DNA of 28,644 nt, taken from assembly GCA_041685645.1 (NCBI GenBank), contig JAWLFI010000010.1, positions 1-28,644 on the forward strand, in the 5' to 3' direction. The notes beneath the pieces are model-generated. The model made no database searches. It worked only from the letters and a program-made list of their open reading frames with translations, and had not been told where the DNA came from. Source of the DNA: JAWLFI01 sp041685645 (GTDB taxonomy: Bacteria > Bacteroidota > Bacteroidia > Chitinophagales > Saprospiraceae). Position 1 is the stretch's first letter, and each line of letters starts with the position of its first letter. Positions 6,809 through 16,020 of the stretch are shown piece after piece. Made by a program: the position numbers and the translations under genes.

Positions 6809-9091
6809 ATGTCTGATTTTTTGAATGATTTGAATCCAGTACAGAAGCAAGCAGTCACCACCACTGAAGGCCCAGTGATGGTGATAGCGGGACCGGGATC
6901 GGGGAAAACGAGGGTGCTCACTTACCGCATTGCTTATTTGATTCATCAAGGGGTTGCTCCCCAGCGGATTTTGTCACTGACGTTTACAAATAAGGCAGCG
7001 AAGGAAATGAAAGCCCGTATTGAGAGTGTCGTGGGACAGGGCGCAAGGAAATTATGGGCTGGAACCTTTCACTCCATTTTTGCCCGGATTTTGCGTATTG
7101 AAGCAGATAAAATCGGATATCCCAGGTCTTTTACTATTTACGATACAGACGACTCTAAAAATGTGATTAAGGGAATCGTGAATGATATGTCTCTCGATTC
7201 TAAAACCTATAAAGCCAATGCGATTCGCAATCGAATCAGCTCGGCCAAATCGAATTTGATTACGCCAAAACGCTATAAAAACAACGATGATTTGATGATG
7301 CAGGATCAGTCGAATCGGCAGCCCCATCTGCACGAAATTTATAAGCGATATGTTCAGCGATGTTATAAAGCGGGGGCGATGGATTTTGATGATTTACTCC
7401 TGCAGATGTATCGCCTACTGTATCAAAATCCGGAAGGGGTGCGCGACAAATACAGGGAAATTTTTCAGTATGTAATGGTAGATGAGTTTCAGGATACGAA
7501 CTTTTTGCAATATTCGATTTTGAAGCAACTAAAAAAATACGAAGGCAGCAATGAGAATTTGGGGATTGTGGGAGATGATGCTCAGAGTATTTATGCCTTT
7601 CGTGGAGCGACAATTCGCAATATTTTGGATTTCGAAAAGGACTTTCCGGATGCGCAGGTGTTCAAACTCGAGCAAAATTACAGATCAACAGGCCCTATCG
7701 TGGAGGCCGCCAATCAGGTGATTGGGTTCAACAGTAAGCAGATAGAAAAGAAAATCTGGACGGAAAAGAAAGACGGGGAGAAGATCCGGGTAATTAAAGC
7801 GCTGACAGACACGGAGGAGGGGCGATTGGTGGCCGATGGTATTTTGGAGCACAAGACGCGACATCATTTGTCGAATAGTGAGATTGCCGTGCTGTACAGA
7901 ACGAATGCACAATCCCGAGTATTTGAGGAGCACCTTCGACGACACAATATTCCGTACAGAATATTTGGCGGGCTCTCTTTTTATCAGCGCAAGGAGGTGA
8001 AGGATTTGGTGGCATATATGCGGTTAGCGGTAAACCCTATCGATGACGAAGCATTTAAGCGCGTGGTTAATTTCCCCAAGCGAGGTATAGGAAAGACCAC
8101 CTTGAGTAAGGTGATGCATGTAGCGGCGGAAAAAGAAATTCCAATAATAAAGGCGGTACAGCACACCTCTTTACCCACGGGTACCGCTGCGAAGTTACGT
8201 CGATTTGTGGCTATGGTGCAGGGCCTGCACGAGCGTGCGCAAACGGAAAATGCCTATGATATGGTATTGCACATTTATAAAAAGAGCGGGCTGCACGAGG
8301 AGTTGAAGAATGATAATTCCATAGAAGGGCAGAGCCGGATAGAGAATGTGTCAGCACTTTTGGATGGTGTGCAGGAATTTATAGAAAACGACGAAGTCGT
8401 CGAGGGGCAGGATATCGATGACAAGTCTCTGGACTCATACTTGCAGAATATTGCATTGCTAACGGATATAGACAAGGTGGATGAAGGGGAGGATCACGTG
8501 ACCTTGATGAGTGTGCATGCAGCGAAGGGTTTGGAGTTTCCCTCGGTATTTATTGTTGGTTTGGAGGAGAATTTATTCCCCTCATTTATGTCGTCTGACA
8601 GTCCGGAGGATGTAGCGGAGGAGCGCCGGTTGTTTTACGTGGCAATCACGCGTGCAGAGCAGTTTTTAACACTGAGTTATGCCGGCAGTCGCTACCAATA
8701 TGGCTCGATGAGGTACAACGACCCGAGCCGATTTTTAGGCGAGATTTCAGATGAGGTGCTATCGGGTGCGGTGAGCAGTCGGCAGCAGGTGCGCGGCGGA
8801 CCTAGTCTAGCTCCTCGCAGCAGAGTATCCGGTGTGCAATCCGGTAGAAAGAAGGGCGTGCAAGCGGTGTCAACGCGCGACATCGATGTTTCGAAGTTTC
8901 AGCCGAGTCCCATGGGGCGCATTGCGCCCGGGCAGGAAGTATTGCATCTCAAATTTGGAAAGGGAACCATCAAGCGAATTGACGGCACGAATGATAAAAA
9001 AGTAGCGACGATTTATTTCCCAGAGATCGACCAATCAGAGCGTCGTATTATGCTCAAATTTGCCAAGCTGCAAATTTTGGACCCATCCTAG
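6809..9091 (+). CDS. uvrD: UvrD/PcrA-type ATP-dependent 3'-5' DNA helicase
   Basis: A 760-residue superfamily 1A helicase that unwinds DNA in nucleotide excision repair, mismatch repair or replication restart. The motifs appear in order: Q motif LNPVQKQAV (8-16), Walker A AGPGSGKT (27-34), SLTFTNKAAKEMKAR (motif Ia), Walker B DEFQDT from residue 225, GDDAQSIYAFRGA from 255, EQNYRS (motif IV), VHAAKGLEF from 569, and ERRLFYVAITRA (motif VI). The C-terminal tail (about 705-760, GQEVLHLKFGKGTIKRIDG) resembles the PcrA/UvrD Tudor-like domain that binds RNA polymerase. Length and motif set are those of PcrA/UvrD rather than RecB or Rep. A canonical promoter lies just upstream, and queG follows after 32 bases, probably on the same transcript. 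Confidence 0.97.
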   Translation: MSDFLNDLNPVQKQAVTTTEGPVMVIAGPGSGKTRVLTYRIAYLIHQGVAPQRILSLTFTNKAAKEMKARIESVVGQGARKLWAGTFHSIFARILRIEADKIGYPRSFTIYDTDDSKNVIKGIVNDMSLDSKTYKANAIRNRISSAKSNLITPKRYKNNDDLMMQDQSNRQPHLHEIYKRYVQRCYKAGAMDFDDLLLQMYRLLYQNPEGVRDKYREIFQYVMVDEFQDTNFLQYSILKQLKKYEGSNENLGIVGDDAQSIYAFRGATIRNILDFEKDFPDAQVFKLEQNYRSTGPIVEAANQVIGFNSKQIEKKIWTEKKDGEKIRVIKALTDTEEGRLVADGILEHKTRHHLSNSEIAVLYRTNAQSRVFEEHLRRHNIPYRIFGGLSFYQRKEVKDLVAYMRLAVNPIDDEAFKRVVNFPKRGIGKTTLSKVMHVAAEKEIPIIKAVQHTSLPTGTAAKLRRFVAMVQGLHERAQTENAYDMVLHIYKKSGLHEELKNDNSIEGQSRIENVSALLDGVQEFIENDEVVEGQDIDDKSLDSYLQNIALLTDIDKVDEGEDHVTLMSVHAAKGLEFPSVFIVGLEENLFPSFMSSDSPEDVAEERRLFYVAITRAEQFLTLSYAGSRYQYGSMRYNDPSRFLGEISDEVLSGAVSSRQQVRGGPSLAPRSRVSGVQSGRKKGVQAVSTRDIDVSKFQPSPMGRIAPGQEVLHLKFGKGTIKRIDGTNDKKVATIYFPEIDQSERRIMLKFAKLQILDPS

Positions 9092-9123
9092 TGATGGGGA
9101 TTCATTGCTGATAATTTATAAGA

Positions 9124-10068
9124 ATGAAGGATTACCCCTTACAAGATTGGGCGAATACCACGAAGCGTCTGGCGCGAGAGGCAGGTTTTTCCTTTGTGGG
9201 AATCAGTAAGGCAGAGCGCCTGGATGAAGAGGCGGAGCGATTGGAGGCTTGGCTAGCTCAAGGGTCGCACGGAAAGATGGGGTATATGGAAAACCACTTT
9301 GAGAAGCGGGTAGATCCGCGAAAATTGGTGCCGGGTGCGCGCTCTGTCGTTTCATTGATGTACAACTATTATACGGATCGCCGGCCTGAAGACCTCGAAG
9401 CCCCGAGGATTTCTACATATGCTTATGGAAAGGATTATCACTATGTGATTAAAGATAAGCTGCGGGATTTAGTGCAATCAATGGAGCAGGCGATTGGACG
9501 GGAGATACACGGTCGATGTTTTACGGATTCAGCACCTGTCATGGAGCGCGACTGGGCGCGTCGCAGCGGCATAGGTTGGATGGGAAAAAATACCCTTTTG
9601 ATTCATCCGCGAGCGGGTTCTTACTTTTTTTTAGCCGAATTAATTATAGATCTACCACTGGCGGCGGATGGTCCCATGAAAGATTATTGTGGCAGCTGCA
9701 CCCGATGCATTGAAGCATGCCCCACAGATGCGATTGCTGAGGAAGGCTATCGTTTGGATGCCTCGAAATGCATATCTTACCTGACTATTGAGTTGAAGGA
9801 TGAGATCCCCGAGGCATTTCAGGGGAAGATGGAGCATTGGGTTTTTGGCTGTGACATTTGTCAGGAGGTTTGTCCATGGAATCGATTTTCCGAGCCCCAT
9901 TCCGAGCCCGCCTTTGATCCGAAGCCGGAATTGCTATCTATGACGAGTTCTGATTGGAAAGAGCTCACTGAAGATGTATTTCGGAAGTTGTTCCGGCAAT
10001 CAGCGGTGAAGCGCACGAAGTTTAAGGGTTTGAAGCGCAACATTAATTTTGTGAACGAGGATAAATAA
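9124..10068 (+). CDS. queG: Epoxyqueuosine reductase QueG
   Basis: A 314-residue cobalamin-dependent, iron-sulfur reductase that converts epoxyqueuosine to queuosine in the wobble position of GUN tRNAs, in the cytoplasm. The family core FTDSAPVMERDWARRSGIGW (133-152) includes the proposed catalytic acid Asp135. Two ferredoxin-like clusters are complete: C189-x2-C192-x2-C195-x3-C199-P and C243-x2-C246-x3-C250-P, which together can hold two 4Fe-4S clusters. It is the short form without the extra C-terminal repeat domain seen in E. coli QueG. It lies 32 bases after the helicase gene and converges with the mrp operon. A hairpin CCTCAG-7-CTGAGG at 10080-10098 lies between the two units but has no good T-run. 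Confidence 0.97.
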   Translation: MKDYPLQDWANTTKRLAREAGFSFVGISKAERLDEEAERLEAWLAQGSHGKMGYMENHFEKRVDPRKLVPGARSVVSLMYNYYTDRRPEDLEAPRISTYAYGKDYHYVIKDKLRDLVQSMEQAIGREIHGRCFTDSAPVMERDWARRSGIGWMGKNTLLIHPRAGSYFFLAELIIDLPLAADGPMKDYCGSCTRCIEACPTDAIAEEGYRLDASKCISYLTIELKDEIPEAFQGKMEHWVFGCDICQEVCPWNRFSEPHSEPAFDPKPELLSMTSSDWKELTEDVFRKLFRQSAVKRTKFKGLKRNINFVNEDK

Positions 10069-10081
10069 TAGGCCGAGGCCC

Positions 10082-10522
10082 TCAGGAATCCTCTGAGGAG
10101 TCTTGTTCGGAAGGGCTTTCTTGCGTGGTCGAATTATTTTTGCTGGACGGAGAAGACTCGCTTACGTCCTCCTCCTCTTCAAGGCTGATGGTTTTGTCTT
10201 CATAGCGGCCTTTGAGATCATCGATTATGGACCTCTTCCATAATTTAGTTCCCGTAAAGTAGGCTGCCCGGGTTATTACATGAGCTGCCACGGGTGCGGT
10301 CAGGAATAGAAAAAGTATAATGGCGGTAACGCGTGAGGTAACAGAAATATCATTGAAATATATGGCAGCGCTCACCAGAACGAGACCTACGCCGAGGGTC
10401 ACAGCTTTAGTGGTTACTGATACGCGGAGATAGAAGTCCGGCATTCGGACCAGACCGACAGCGGCTAAAAAGATAAACAGAGTACCGACGGTAGAAAGAA
10501 AAATAATGATCCATTCAGTCAT
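10082..10522 (-). CDS. mrpG: Mrp Na+/H+ antiporter subunit G
   Basis: The last gene of the mrp operon, 146 residues from the ATG at 10522. A longer frame to 10585 exists, but the 10522 start gives the typical MnhG N-terminus (MTEWIIIFLSTVGTLFIFLA) and an 8-base overlap with mrpF. Three hydrophobic helices with GLVRMPDFYLRVSVTTK between the first and second are the family signature. The C-terminus after about residue 100 is unusual: a soluble tail of about 45 residues very rich in Ser, Glu and Asp. The subunit is a small membrane part of the seven-protein Na+/H+ exchanger. The stop codon sits inside a 6-base inverted repeat at 10080-10098. Confidence 0.93.
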   Translation of the reverse strand: MTEWIIIFLSTVGTLFIFLAAVGLVRMPDFYLRVSVTTKAVTLGVGLVLVSAAIYFNDISVTSRVTAIILFLFLTAPVAAHVITRAAYFTGTKLWKRSIIDDLKGRYEDKTISLEEEEDVSESSPSSKNNSTTQESPSEQDSSEDS

Positions 10523-10799
10523 CTTCTCGGGTTTTTTTCTGCTTAATGAGAAAATAGGAAAATGCAACGGTACCCAAAAAGGCAATGAGGGCCAAAATCA
10601 TGGCTATATCCAGATAAGTGGGCTGATTCGTCATAATGCTGTAGACGGCGATGATCCCTAAACCACAGGTAATAATGAGATCCAGGGCTATGACGCGATC
10701 CACAATTTCAGGGCCAATGAGCAGCCGAACAAATATCAAAAACAGCGATACACTGAGTATCGGCATAATGATATAATTTAGGTATTCATATAAACTCAT
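10515..10799 (-). CDS. mrpF: Mrp Na+/H+ antiporter subunit F
   Basis: A 94-residue three-helix protein with the MnhF pattern RLLIGPEIVDRVIALDLI in the first loop and second helix. Its ATG overlaps the TGA of mrpE by four bases (ATGA), and its own stop overlaps the start of mrpG, so the three genes are probably translationally coupled. The length matches the family. It is a small integral-membrane component of the Mrp complex. Confidence 0.95.
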   Translation of the reverse strand: MSLYEYLNYIIMPILSVSLFLIFVRLLIGPEIVDRVIALDLIITCGLGIIAVYSIMTNQPTYLDIAMILALIAFLGTVAFSYFLIKQKKTREDD

Positions 10800-11272
10800 C
10801 TCAATATTTCTAGCAGACGGCGTTCAAAACCGTCTTTGATATCATGAATAAAATCCTCTTTGCTTTTGATGTACATGGAATGCACAAACAGAAACTCATT
10901 ATTATCAGAGACATCGAGCGCCAAAGTGCCCGGGGTCATGGTAATTATATTGGAAAGCAAGGTAATCTCCAGGTCAGTTTTAGCCTTTAGGGGAATGGCT
11001 ACGATTCCGGGAGTCATGTGGAATTTGGGCGTGATAACATCGTAAGCTACCTGGATATTTGCCTCCAATAATTTGTAGAAAAAATAAAAGATGAAGGCAA
11101 TGGTTTGAGGAATCTTTTTGAAATAGCCTTTTTCATCATCTTCTCGGTACATAAACCACATGATACCGTAGGCGAGCACCATCCCAAAGATAAAATTCCC
11201 TATGAGGAATTTGCCTGTGAGCGCCACCCAAATCATGGCGAGCAAAAAGTTCATTAAAATTCGTTTGATCAT
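10796..11272 (-). CDS. mrpE: Mrp Na+/H+ antiporter subunit E
   Basis: A 158-residue MnhE-family protein: two N-terminal membrane segments (about residues 5-45), another near 57-75, and a cytoplasmic C-terminal domain. The segments ITMTPGTLALDV and FLFVHSMYI are hallmarks of the family. It begins 9 bases after the stop of mrpD and overlaps mrpF by four bases. In other bacteria MrpE is needed for full antiport activity of the complex. Confidence 0.95.
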   Translation of the reverse strand: MIKRILMNFLLAMIWVALTGKFLIGNFIFGMVLAYGIMWFMYREDDEKGYFKKIPQTIAFIFYFFYKLLEANIQVAYDVITPKFHMTPGIVAIPLKAKTDLEITLLSNIITMTPGTLALDVSDNNEFLFVHSMYIKSKEDFIHDIKDGFERRLLEILR

Positions 11273-11281
11273 ATCTGTGGT

Positions 11282-12808
11282 TTAATTCTGTATGTTTGGA
11301 TTCAAAACGGCATCAATATAGGGTCGGGTATCGAGAAGTTCCTGCACGATTTGTTGACTCACTTGAATCAGGTGTTCTGCATTCAGTCCAATATACAAAG
11401 TTACGATGGTAAGAAAGACCACTGGACTTACGAGGACCCATTTTTTTAGGGGTCTCATATTGTCAAAAAAGACAAAATGTTTCGCGACTTCTTGACGACC
11501 ATCGCCTTCTTTCCAAAAAATTTCAATCCAAGCTCGAGCCATAATGTAAAGTGTGACAAAGCTTCCAATGAGTAAAAAGGCAGTGAGCGCATAGTCCATA
11601 GTTGAAAAAGAGGCTTCAAATAGATACAGTTTGGGCCAAAATCCCGAAAGCGGTGGGACTCCAACCAGGGAAAATATAGTAATGGCCATCAGGAAAGATA
11701 ATTTTGGGTGACTATTATACAGCCCGCCCAGCTTTTTGAGGTTGACTGTTCCTTTTATCTTGTATATCAATCCACTGATGAGGAAAATGTTGGTTTTGAC
11801 CACGATATCGTGGATGAGGTAGAATACAGCACCAATGAGCGCCCATTCCGTGTACATTCCCAGACCTGCGATCATAAAGCCAATATGACAAACAATGAGA
11901 TAAGAAATAATTTTTCTGAAATTATTTTGCTGAGCCAGAGCACCCAGAGCGCCGGTCAATAAGGTGAGACAAGCTACTACAATCAAGATCTGACTCAAAA
12001 ATGGATCGGGGATGAAGATGAGGCTAAACACCCGAAGAAAAGCGTAAATTCCCACTTTTGTGAGCAGTCCGCCAAAGATGGCCCCCACGGCAGAAGGAGG
12101 TGTATGATAAGCAGAGGGCAGCCAAAAGTAAAGGGGGAAAACGGCCGATTTTATTCCAAAGGCAACAAAAAAGAGGATGGCCGTTGTTTGAACGAGTCCT
12201 TTATTGGGGTGGGAGGCTATTTTCTCTGATAGGTCAGCCATATTGAGCGTACCCGCTAGTCCATATAAGATGGCGATGGCTGTGAGGAAAATAACGGAAG
12301 ACAGCAAGTTCATCGTGACATAGTTAATAGCTCCTTCCAGTTGTTTCTTTTCACCCCCAATGGTGAGCAACACAAAAGAGGAGATAATGATGACTTCAAA
12401 CCAGACGTATAAATTAAAGATATCACCCGTAAGGAAAGCTCCATTGAGCCCCAGGAGCAAGAAGTGTATCATAGCGAAATAGCCAAAACGCATGCGTTTT
12501 TTATTGACACTGACAAGAGAAAAAATGATGACAGCCAGACCCGAGAAGGAAGTGAGTAAGACAAGTAGAGCACTTAGCTTATCCCCAACAAATGTAATTC
12601 CAAACGGAGCGGGCCAATTACCTGATTGGAGAGTTATGATTCCGTTATCAGTTACGGAAGAATAGAGTACAACGGCTAAAGCCACTGAGACTATGCCGGA
12701 GAGGGCACTAATTATGCGCTGGACATTAAGGCGCCCCCATGCTGCTATGAGTAGAATTCCCGTCAGCAGATGTAGTAGTATGGGGAGTATGAGTTCGTAG
12801 TGTACCAT
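11282..12808 (-). CDS. mrpD: Mrp Na+/H+ antiporter subunit D
   Basis: A 508-residue antiporter-like subunit homologous to NuoL/M/N of complex I, with about 14 hydrophobic segments. The key polar residues of the proton path are visible: Glu138 in FNLYVWFEVI, Lys220 in FGIKSAVFPLYFWLPSA, and Lys251 in GGLLTKVGIYA. Family knowledge places cation/proton movement in MrpA and MrpD. The start codon overlaps the mrpC stop by one base (TAATG), which supports the start. The length agrees with MrpD of bacilli and staphylococci. Confidence 0.97.
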   Translation of the reverse strand: MVHYELILPILLHLLTGILLIAAWGRLNVQRIISALSGIVSVALAVVLYSSVTDNGIITLQSGNWPAPFGITFVGDKLSALLVLLTSFSGLAVIIFSLVSVNKKRMRFGYFAMIHFLLLGLNGAFLTGDIFNLYVWFEVIIISSFVLLTIGGEKKQLEGAINYVTMNLLSSVIFLTAIAILYGLAGTLNMADLSEKIASHPNKGLVQTTAILFFVAFGIKSAVFPLYFWLPSAYHTPPSAVGAIFGGLLTKVGIYAFLRVFSLIFIPDPFLSQILIVVACLTLLTGALGALAQQNNFRKIISYLIVCHIGFMIAGLGMYTEWALIGAVFYLIHDIVVKTNIFLISGLIYKIKGTVNLKKLGGLYNSHPKLSFLMAITIFSLVGVPPLSGFWPKLYLFEASFSTMDYALTAFLLIGSFVTLYIMARAWIEIFWKEGDGRQEVAKHFVFFDNMRPLKKWVLVSPVVFLTIVTLYIGLNAEHLIQVSQQIVQELLDTRPYIDAVLNPNIQN

Positions 12809-13158
12809 TATTCTTGTTCTCTTCGATCAATAATATCCAAATCATCGGTACCTACTTCTTTATAAACCTTTTTAATAGTGACAATCGCAAAGGACTGGAG
12901 ACCAAAACTAATGACAATGGCCGTCAAAATCAATGCTTGTGGTATGGGGTCGGCATAGGCTCCGGTGAGGGTTGAGGCAGCATCGGGAATGATAGGCGGT
13001 TGCTCCGAATTCAAGCGGCCAACCAGAAATATGAGTAAGTTAGCGCCATTGCCCAGCAATATGAGGCCGAGGATGAGCTTGACCAGGCTGCGCCTCAGGA
13101 TGAGGTAAATTCCCGAGGCGTAGAGGAAACCCACTAAAAGAGCAATGATTAATTCCAT
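12808..13158 (-). CDS. mrpC: Mrp Na+/H+ antiporter subunit C
   Basis: A 116-residue NuoK-like protein with three membrane helices. The pattern LGLILLGNGANLLIFLVG around residues 34-51 and PIPQALILTAIVISF around 72-86 is diagnostic. It overlaps mrpB at the 5' end by 10 bases and mrpD at the 3' end by one base. In the Mrp complex it forms part of the membrane scaffold corresponding to the complex I K subunit. Confidence 0.96.
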   Translation of the reverse strand: MELIIALLVGFLYASGIYLILRRSLVKLILGLILLGNGANLLIFLVGRLNSEQPPIIPDAASTLTGAYADPIPQALILTAIVISFGLQSFAIVTIKKVYKEVGTDDLDIIDRREQE

Positions 13159-13574
13159 GGATTCTCAGATGTTTCTGCTAGGGTGAATATAATGAGGAGT
13201 GTAACGCCTATCACTACAAAATATACTCCCAGGTCAAATAAAAGTGCTGTACCTAACATTCCAATGACTGGGGCGGGATCTGGATACCACAAGCCGGTCA
13301 TAAATGGGTATCCCGCAAATAAGGGGATGATACCAGCAAGAAAAGAAAGGGATAATCCAAAGGGCAACAGCGTACCCGGATGATATACCAATAGCCTCCT
13401 GGCATTATTCATCCCATAGGCGAAGTAATGTAATACCAGAGCAATGGCAGCAACTAGTCCACCTAAGAACCCGCCGCCGGGTAGATAATGTCCTCGAAAG
13501 AGAATAAACATGGAAAATAGTAGCAATAGAGGCAGTAAGTAGTGACTAGCAGTTCTGAGGATGAGCGATTTCAT
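13149..13574 (-). CDS. mrpB: Mrp Na+/H+ antiporter subunit B
   Basis: A 141-residue MnhB-domain membrane protein with four helices. FILFRGHYLPGGGFLGGLVA near residues 23-42 is the family signature. The start lies 9 bases after the mrpA stop, and the end overlaps mrpC by 10 bases. Having a separate mrpB together with mrpA to mrpG makes this a group 1 (seven-gene) Mrp system. Confidence 0.96.
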   Translation of the reverse strand: MKSLILRTASHYLLPLLLLFSMFILFRGHYLPGGGFLGGLVAAIALVLHYFAYGMNNARRLLVYHPGTLLPFGLSLSFLAGIIPLFAGYPFMTGLWYPDPAPVIGMLGTALLFDLGVYFVVIGVTLLIIFTLAETSENPWN

Positions 13575-13583
13575 ATTATTTTT

Positions 13584-15908
13584 TTACTGCTGTTTGGGCA
13601 ATTCCTTCTTCTTATTTCTAATGGTGAGATGCAAAAGGCCATATACGCCAATGGCAGCGATGGTAATCACTGTGATCTCACCCAGTGTGTCAACACCTCT
13701 GTAGTCCACTAAGATTACGTTGACTATATTTTTCCCTTTGGCCAACAAATAGGCATTATCGACGTAGAACTGGCTGGTTTCTGTATTAATGGGTTCTTGA
13801 ATGATGGCCAGAGCCAGCAAGGTAATTAAGCCACCAAAACACAGGCTTATAACACCATCACGAATCCGGGCACTCGTATTGCTATATTGCAAGTATTTGG
13901 GCAAGCGGTATAAGACCAATACAAAGAGGACTACGGTTAATGTGTCGATGGCAAATTGTGTCATAGCGAGATCGGGAGCTCCAAAATCCATAAAAAAGAG
14001 GGAAAGAGAATATCCGACCACACCCAGGGCAACCACAGCGACGAGGCGAGAGTTCGCATGTACGACGGTTAAAATAGAACCCAACATGATGAGAGCAATC
14101 GTAGCTTCATAAAAGCTAATGGAAGAAAAGTCTGAGGTATCGAAGTCCAGATTCACCGAACTGAAAAACTCAAAACCAAACAAGCCAATGAGGAAGAGAA
14201 GGATACTAAGTAAGTAGTATCTCAAATAACCATTTTGGAGCAGCGCGGTATATTTTGTAGCTATCCAATGCCCCAAGCTTAAGCATGAGTGATACGCACT
14301 GTGTGGAGAAATCTTCTCCCAGAGCTTCAAACTATTCTCCACGGAGTGAGTGGGCCGGTAAAAAGAATAGAGACCAATGCCTATTGCAAGCGTCAATCCA
14401 CTCAAGGCAAGTACGGTATTGAACCCATGCCATAGGTGTAAGTGCACTTCAGCTTGCGCGTTGGTTCCCAATATGGATTGCACCGCCCCCTGAATAATGG
14501 AATGGTCGACCCAGTTCGGGAAAAGACCGAGGATGAGACAGCTCAGTCCCAGAAGTATTGTAGGGAGCCATAATCTGACGCCGGGCCGTTTTAAAACAGT
14601 AAGGGATTCGGGTTTCTTTCCTATGAATGGAGTTAATCCAACCATGAGTCCTGCAAAAACCAAACAAACATTTGTGAAGATCGCAGCAGCCGTTAACCAT
14701 TTCGAAAAGTGGTCTGCGTGTAAAGTTGCTTCGTAAATCAGGTCTTTGCCCACAAAACCAAAGGTGGGGGGAATTCCACCATGCGATAAGGCAGCCAAAA
14801 TACCAGCGACGGCTATGGGCCACATGTATGGGGCCAGGCCTCGGATTTTGGTCGTGTCTCTCGTTCCTGTGCTATAGTCTATTGCTCCTGTCATGAGGAA
14901 GAGCGTTGCCTTATATAAGGCGTGTGCGAGGATAAATACTACGGCAGCAACCCAGGCATCCTCATGCCCGATTCCGAGAAGGAATACAATAATCCCCAGA
15001 GCCGCTATGGTGGTGTAGGCCAAAATGCTCTTTAAGTCAGTTCGAAGAAGAGATTGGATTCCTGCATAGACCATGGTGATACCACCGACGATGGTGAGAG
15101 TATAGGTCCATTCCATGGTATCTCCCAGCATCGGAGTGAAACGGGCTAAAAGATAGATACCCGCTTTTACCATGGTCGCTGAGTGGAGGTAAGTCGATAC
15201 CGGAGTTGGAGCCTGCATAGCTTCAGGTAACCAAAAGTGAAAGGGGAATTGTGCTGACTTGGTGAAAGCTCCAATAAAGATTAGGATAATAATATAAATA
15301 TAGGCGGCATCAGTTTTGAGTAGGTCTGATTGTTGAGTCAGTTCGATAATGGAATACGATTGGCCCACGCTTCCAATTAGTAAAAGACCCACGAGGAGAA
15401 AGAGTCCCCCCAAGCCTGTGATGCTCAAGGCGGTCATTGCGGCGGTTCGAGCTTTAGGGTTGCCGTTTTGATAGCCGATAAGAAAAAAGGAGCTTATACT
15501 CGTCAACTCCCAGAAGACAAAAAGAGTGATAATATTATCAGATAAAACCAAGCCTAGCATGGAAGCCATAAAGAAACTGAGGTACCCCCAAAATCGATCT
15601 AAGTGGTTTTGCCTTTTGAGGTATTCAGAGCTGTAGAAAAAGACAAGGGTGCCGATACCGGTTATTAGCAAGCAAAAGAGCAATGCTAAACCGTCTAAGT
15701 GAAAACTAAAATGGATATCCAGAGAGGGGATCCAACGGTATTGAAATATCTGGGCCTTTTCTTGAACGGCGGGGATATATGACAGGAAATAGACGAATAG
15801 TGATAAGGGGAGCAGACTGAGTAACACAGAAGGTTTACCCTTAGAAATTTTTCCCAGGGGTAGCAGTAAAATTGCCACGATAAATCCGAAGAGAACGGCT
15901 AAGAGCAT
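13584..15908 (-). CDS. mrpA: Mrp Na+/H+ antiporter subunit A
   Basis: A 774-residue largest subunit of the Mrp antiporter and first gene of the operon. The N-terminal two-thirds is a NuoL-like antiporter module: Glu134 in FVFWELTSISSFFLIGY, Lys217 in GAFTKSAQFPFHFWLPEA, and Lys248 in HSATMVKAGIYLLARF. The C-terminal third carries the MbhD/MbhE-like segments (DFGAPDLAMTQFAIDTLTVV near residue 650, and GLITLLALAI and VDYRGVDTLGEI near the end). Length matches bacillary MrpA. The region before the start has only a one-mismatch -7 element (TATCTTGG, 15934-15927), and the previous gene is closed off by a terminator. Family knowledge: the complex exports Na+ in exchange for several H+, giving salt and alkali resistance. 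Confidence 0.97.
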   Translation of the reverse strand: MLLAVLFGFIVAILLLPLGKISKGKPSVLLSLLPLSLFVYFLSYIPAVQEKAQIFQYRWIPSLDIHFSFHLDGLALLFCLLITGIGTLVFFYSSEYLKRQNHLDRFWGYLSFFMASMLGLVLSDNIITLFVFWELTSISSFFLIGYQNGNPKARTAAMTALSITGLGGLFLLVGLLLIGSVGQSYSIIELTQQSDLLKTDAAYIYIIILIFIGAFTKSAQFPFHFWLPEAMQAPTPVSTYLHSATMVKAGIYLLARFTPMLGDTMEWTYTLTIVGGITMVYAGIQSLLRTDLKSILAYTTIAALGIIVFLLGIGHEDAWVAAVVFILAHALYKATLFLMTGAIDYSTGTRDTTKIRGLAPYMWPIAVAGILAALSHGGIPPTFGFVGKDLIYEATLHADHFSKWLTAAAIFTNVCLVFAGLMVGLTPFIGKKPESLTVLKRPGVRLWLPTILLGLSCLILGLFPNWVDHSIIQGAVQSILGTNAQAEVHLHLWHGFNTVLALSGLTLAIGIGLYSFYRPTHSVENSLKLWEKISPHSAYHSCLSLGHWIATKYTALLQNGYLRYYLLSILLFLIGLFGFEFFSSVNLDFDTSDFSSISFYEATIALIMLGSILTVVHANSRLVAVVALGVVGYSLSLFFMDFGAPDLAMTQFAIDTLTVVLFVLVLYRLPKYLQYSNTSARIRDGVISLCFGGLITLLALAIIQEPINTETSQFYVDNAYLLAKGKNIVNVILVDYRGVDTLGEITVITIAAIGVYGLLHLTIRNKKKELPKQQ

Positions 15909-15970
15909 AGATTACAATTATCGAGACCAAGATAAGAAAACTATAGCTGCAGGAGAATCGGGATTTAATA

Positions 15971-16002
15971 AAAAAAGGAAGCCGAAACCGACTTCCTTTT
16001 TT
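15971..16002 (-). terminator. Rho-independent terminator of the zinc-ribbon lipoprotein gene
   Basis: AAAAAAGGAAG (15971-15981) and CTTCCTTTTTT (15992-16002) form a perfect 11-base stem with a 10-base loop. On the minus strand the stem ends in a T-run. It lies 18 bases beyond the stop at 16021 and 62 bases before mrpA, so it separates the two minus-strand units. The symmetric A/T arms could also work on the plus strand. Confidence 0.85.
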
Positions 16003-16020
16003 ATGACATTGTTCAGAAAT

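Noticed and set aside
10080..10098. Inverted repeat CCTCAG-7-CTGAGG between queG and mrpG as a shared terminator
   Set aside because: The stem is short and neither strand has a proper T-run after it.
10523..10585. Longer start for MrpG at 10585
   Set aside because: It would overlap mrpF by 71 bases and add residues not seen in the family; 10522 gives the usual N-terminus.
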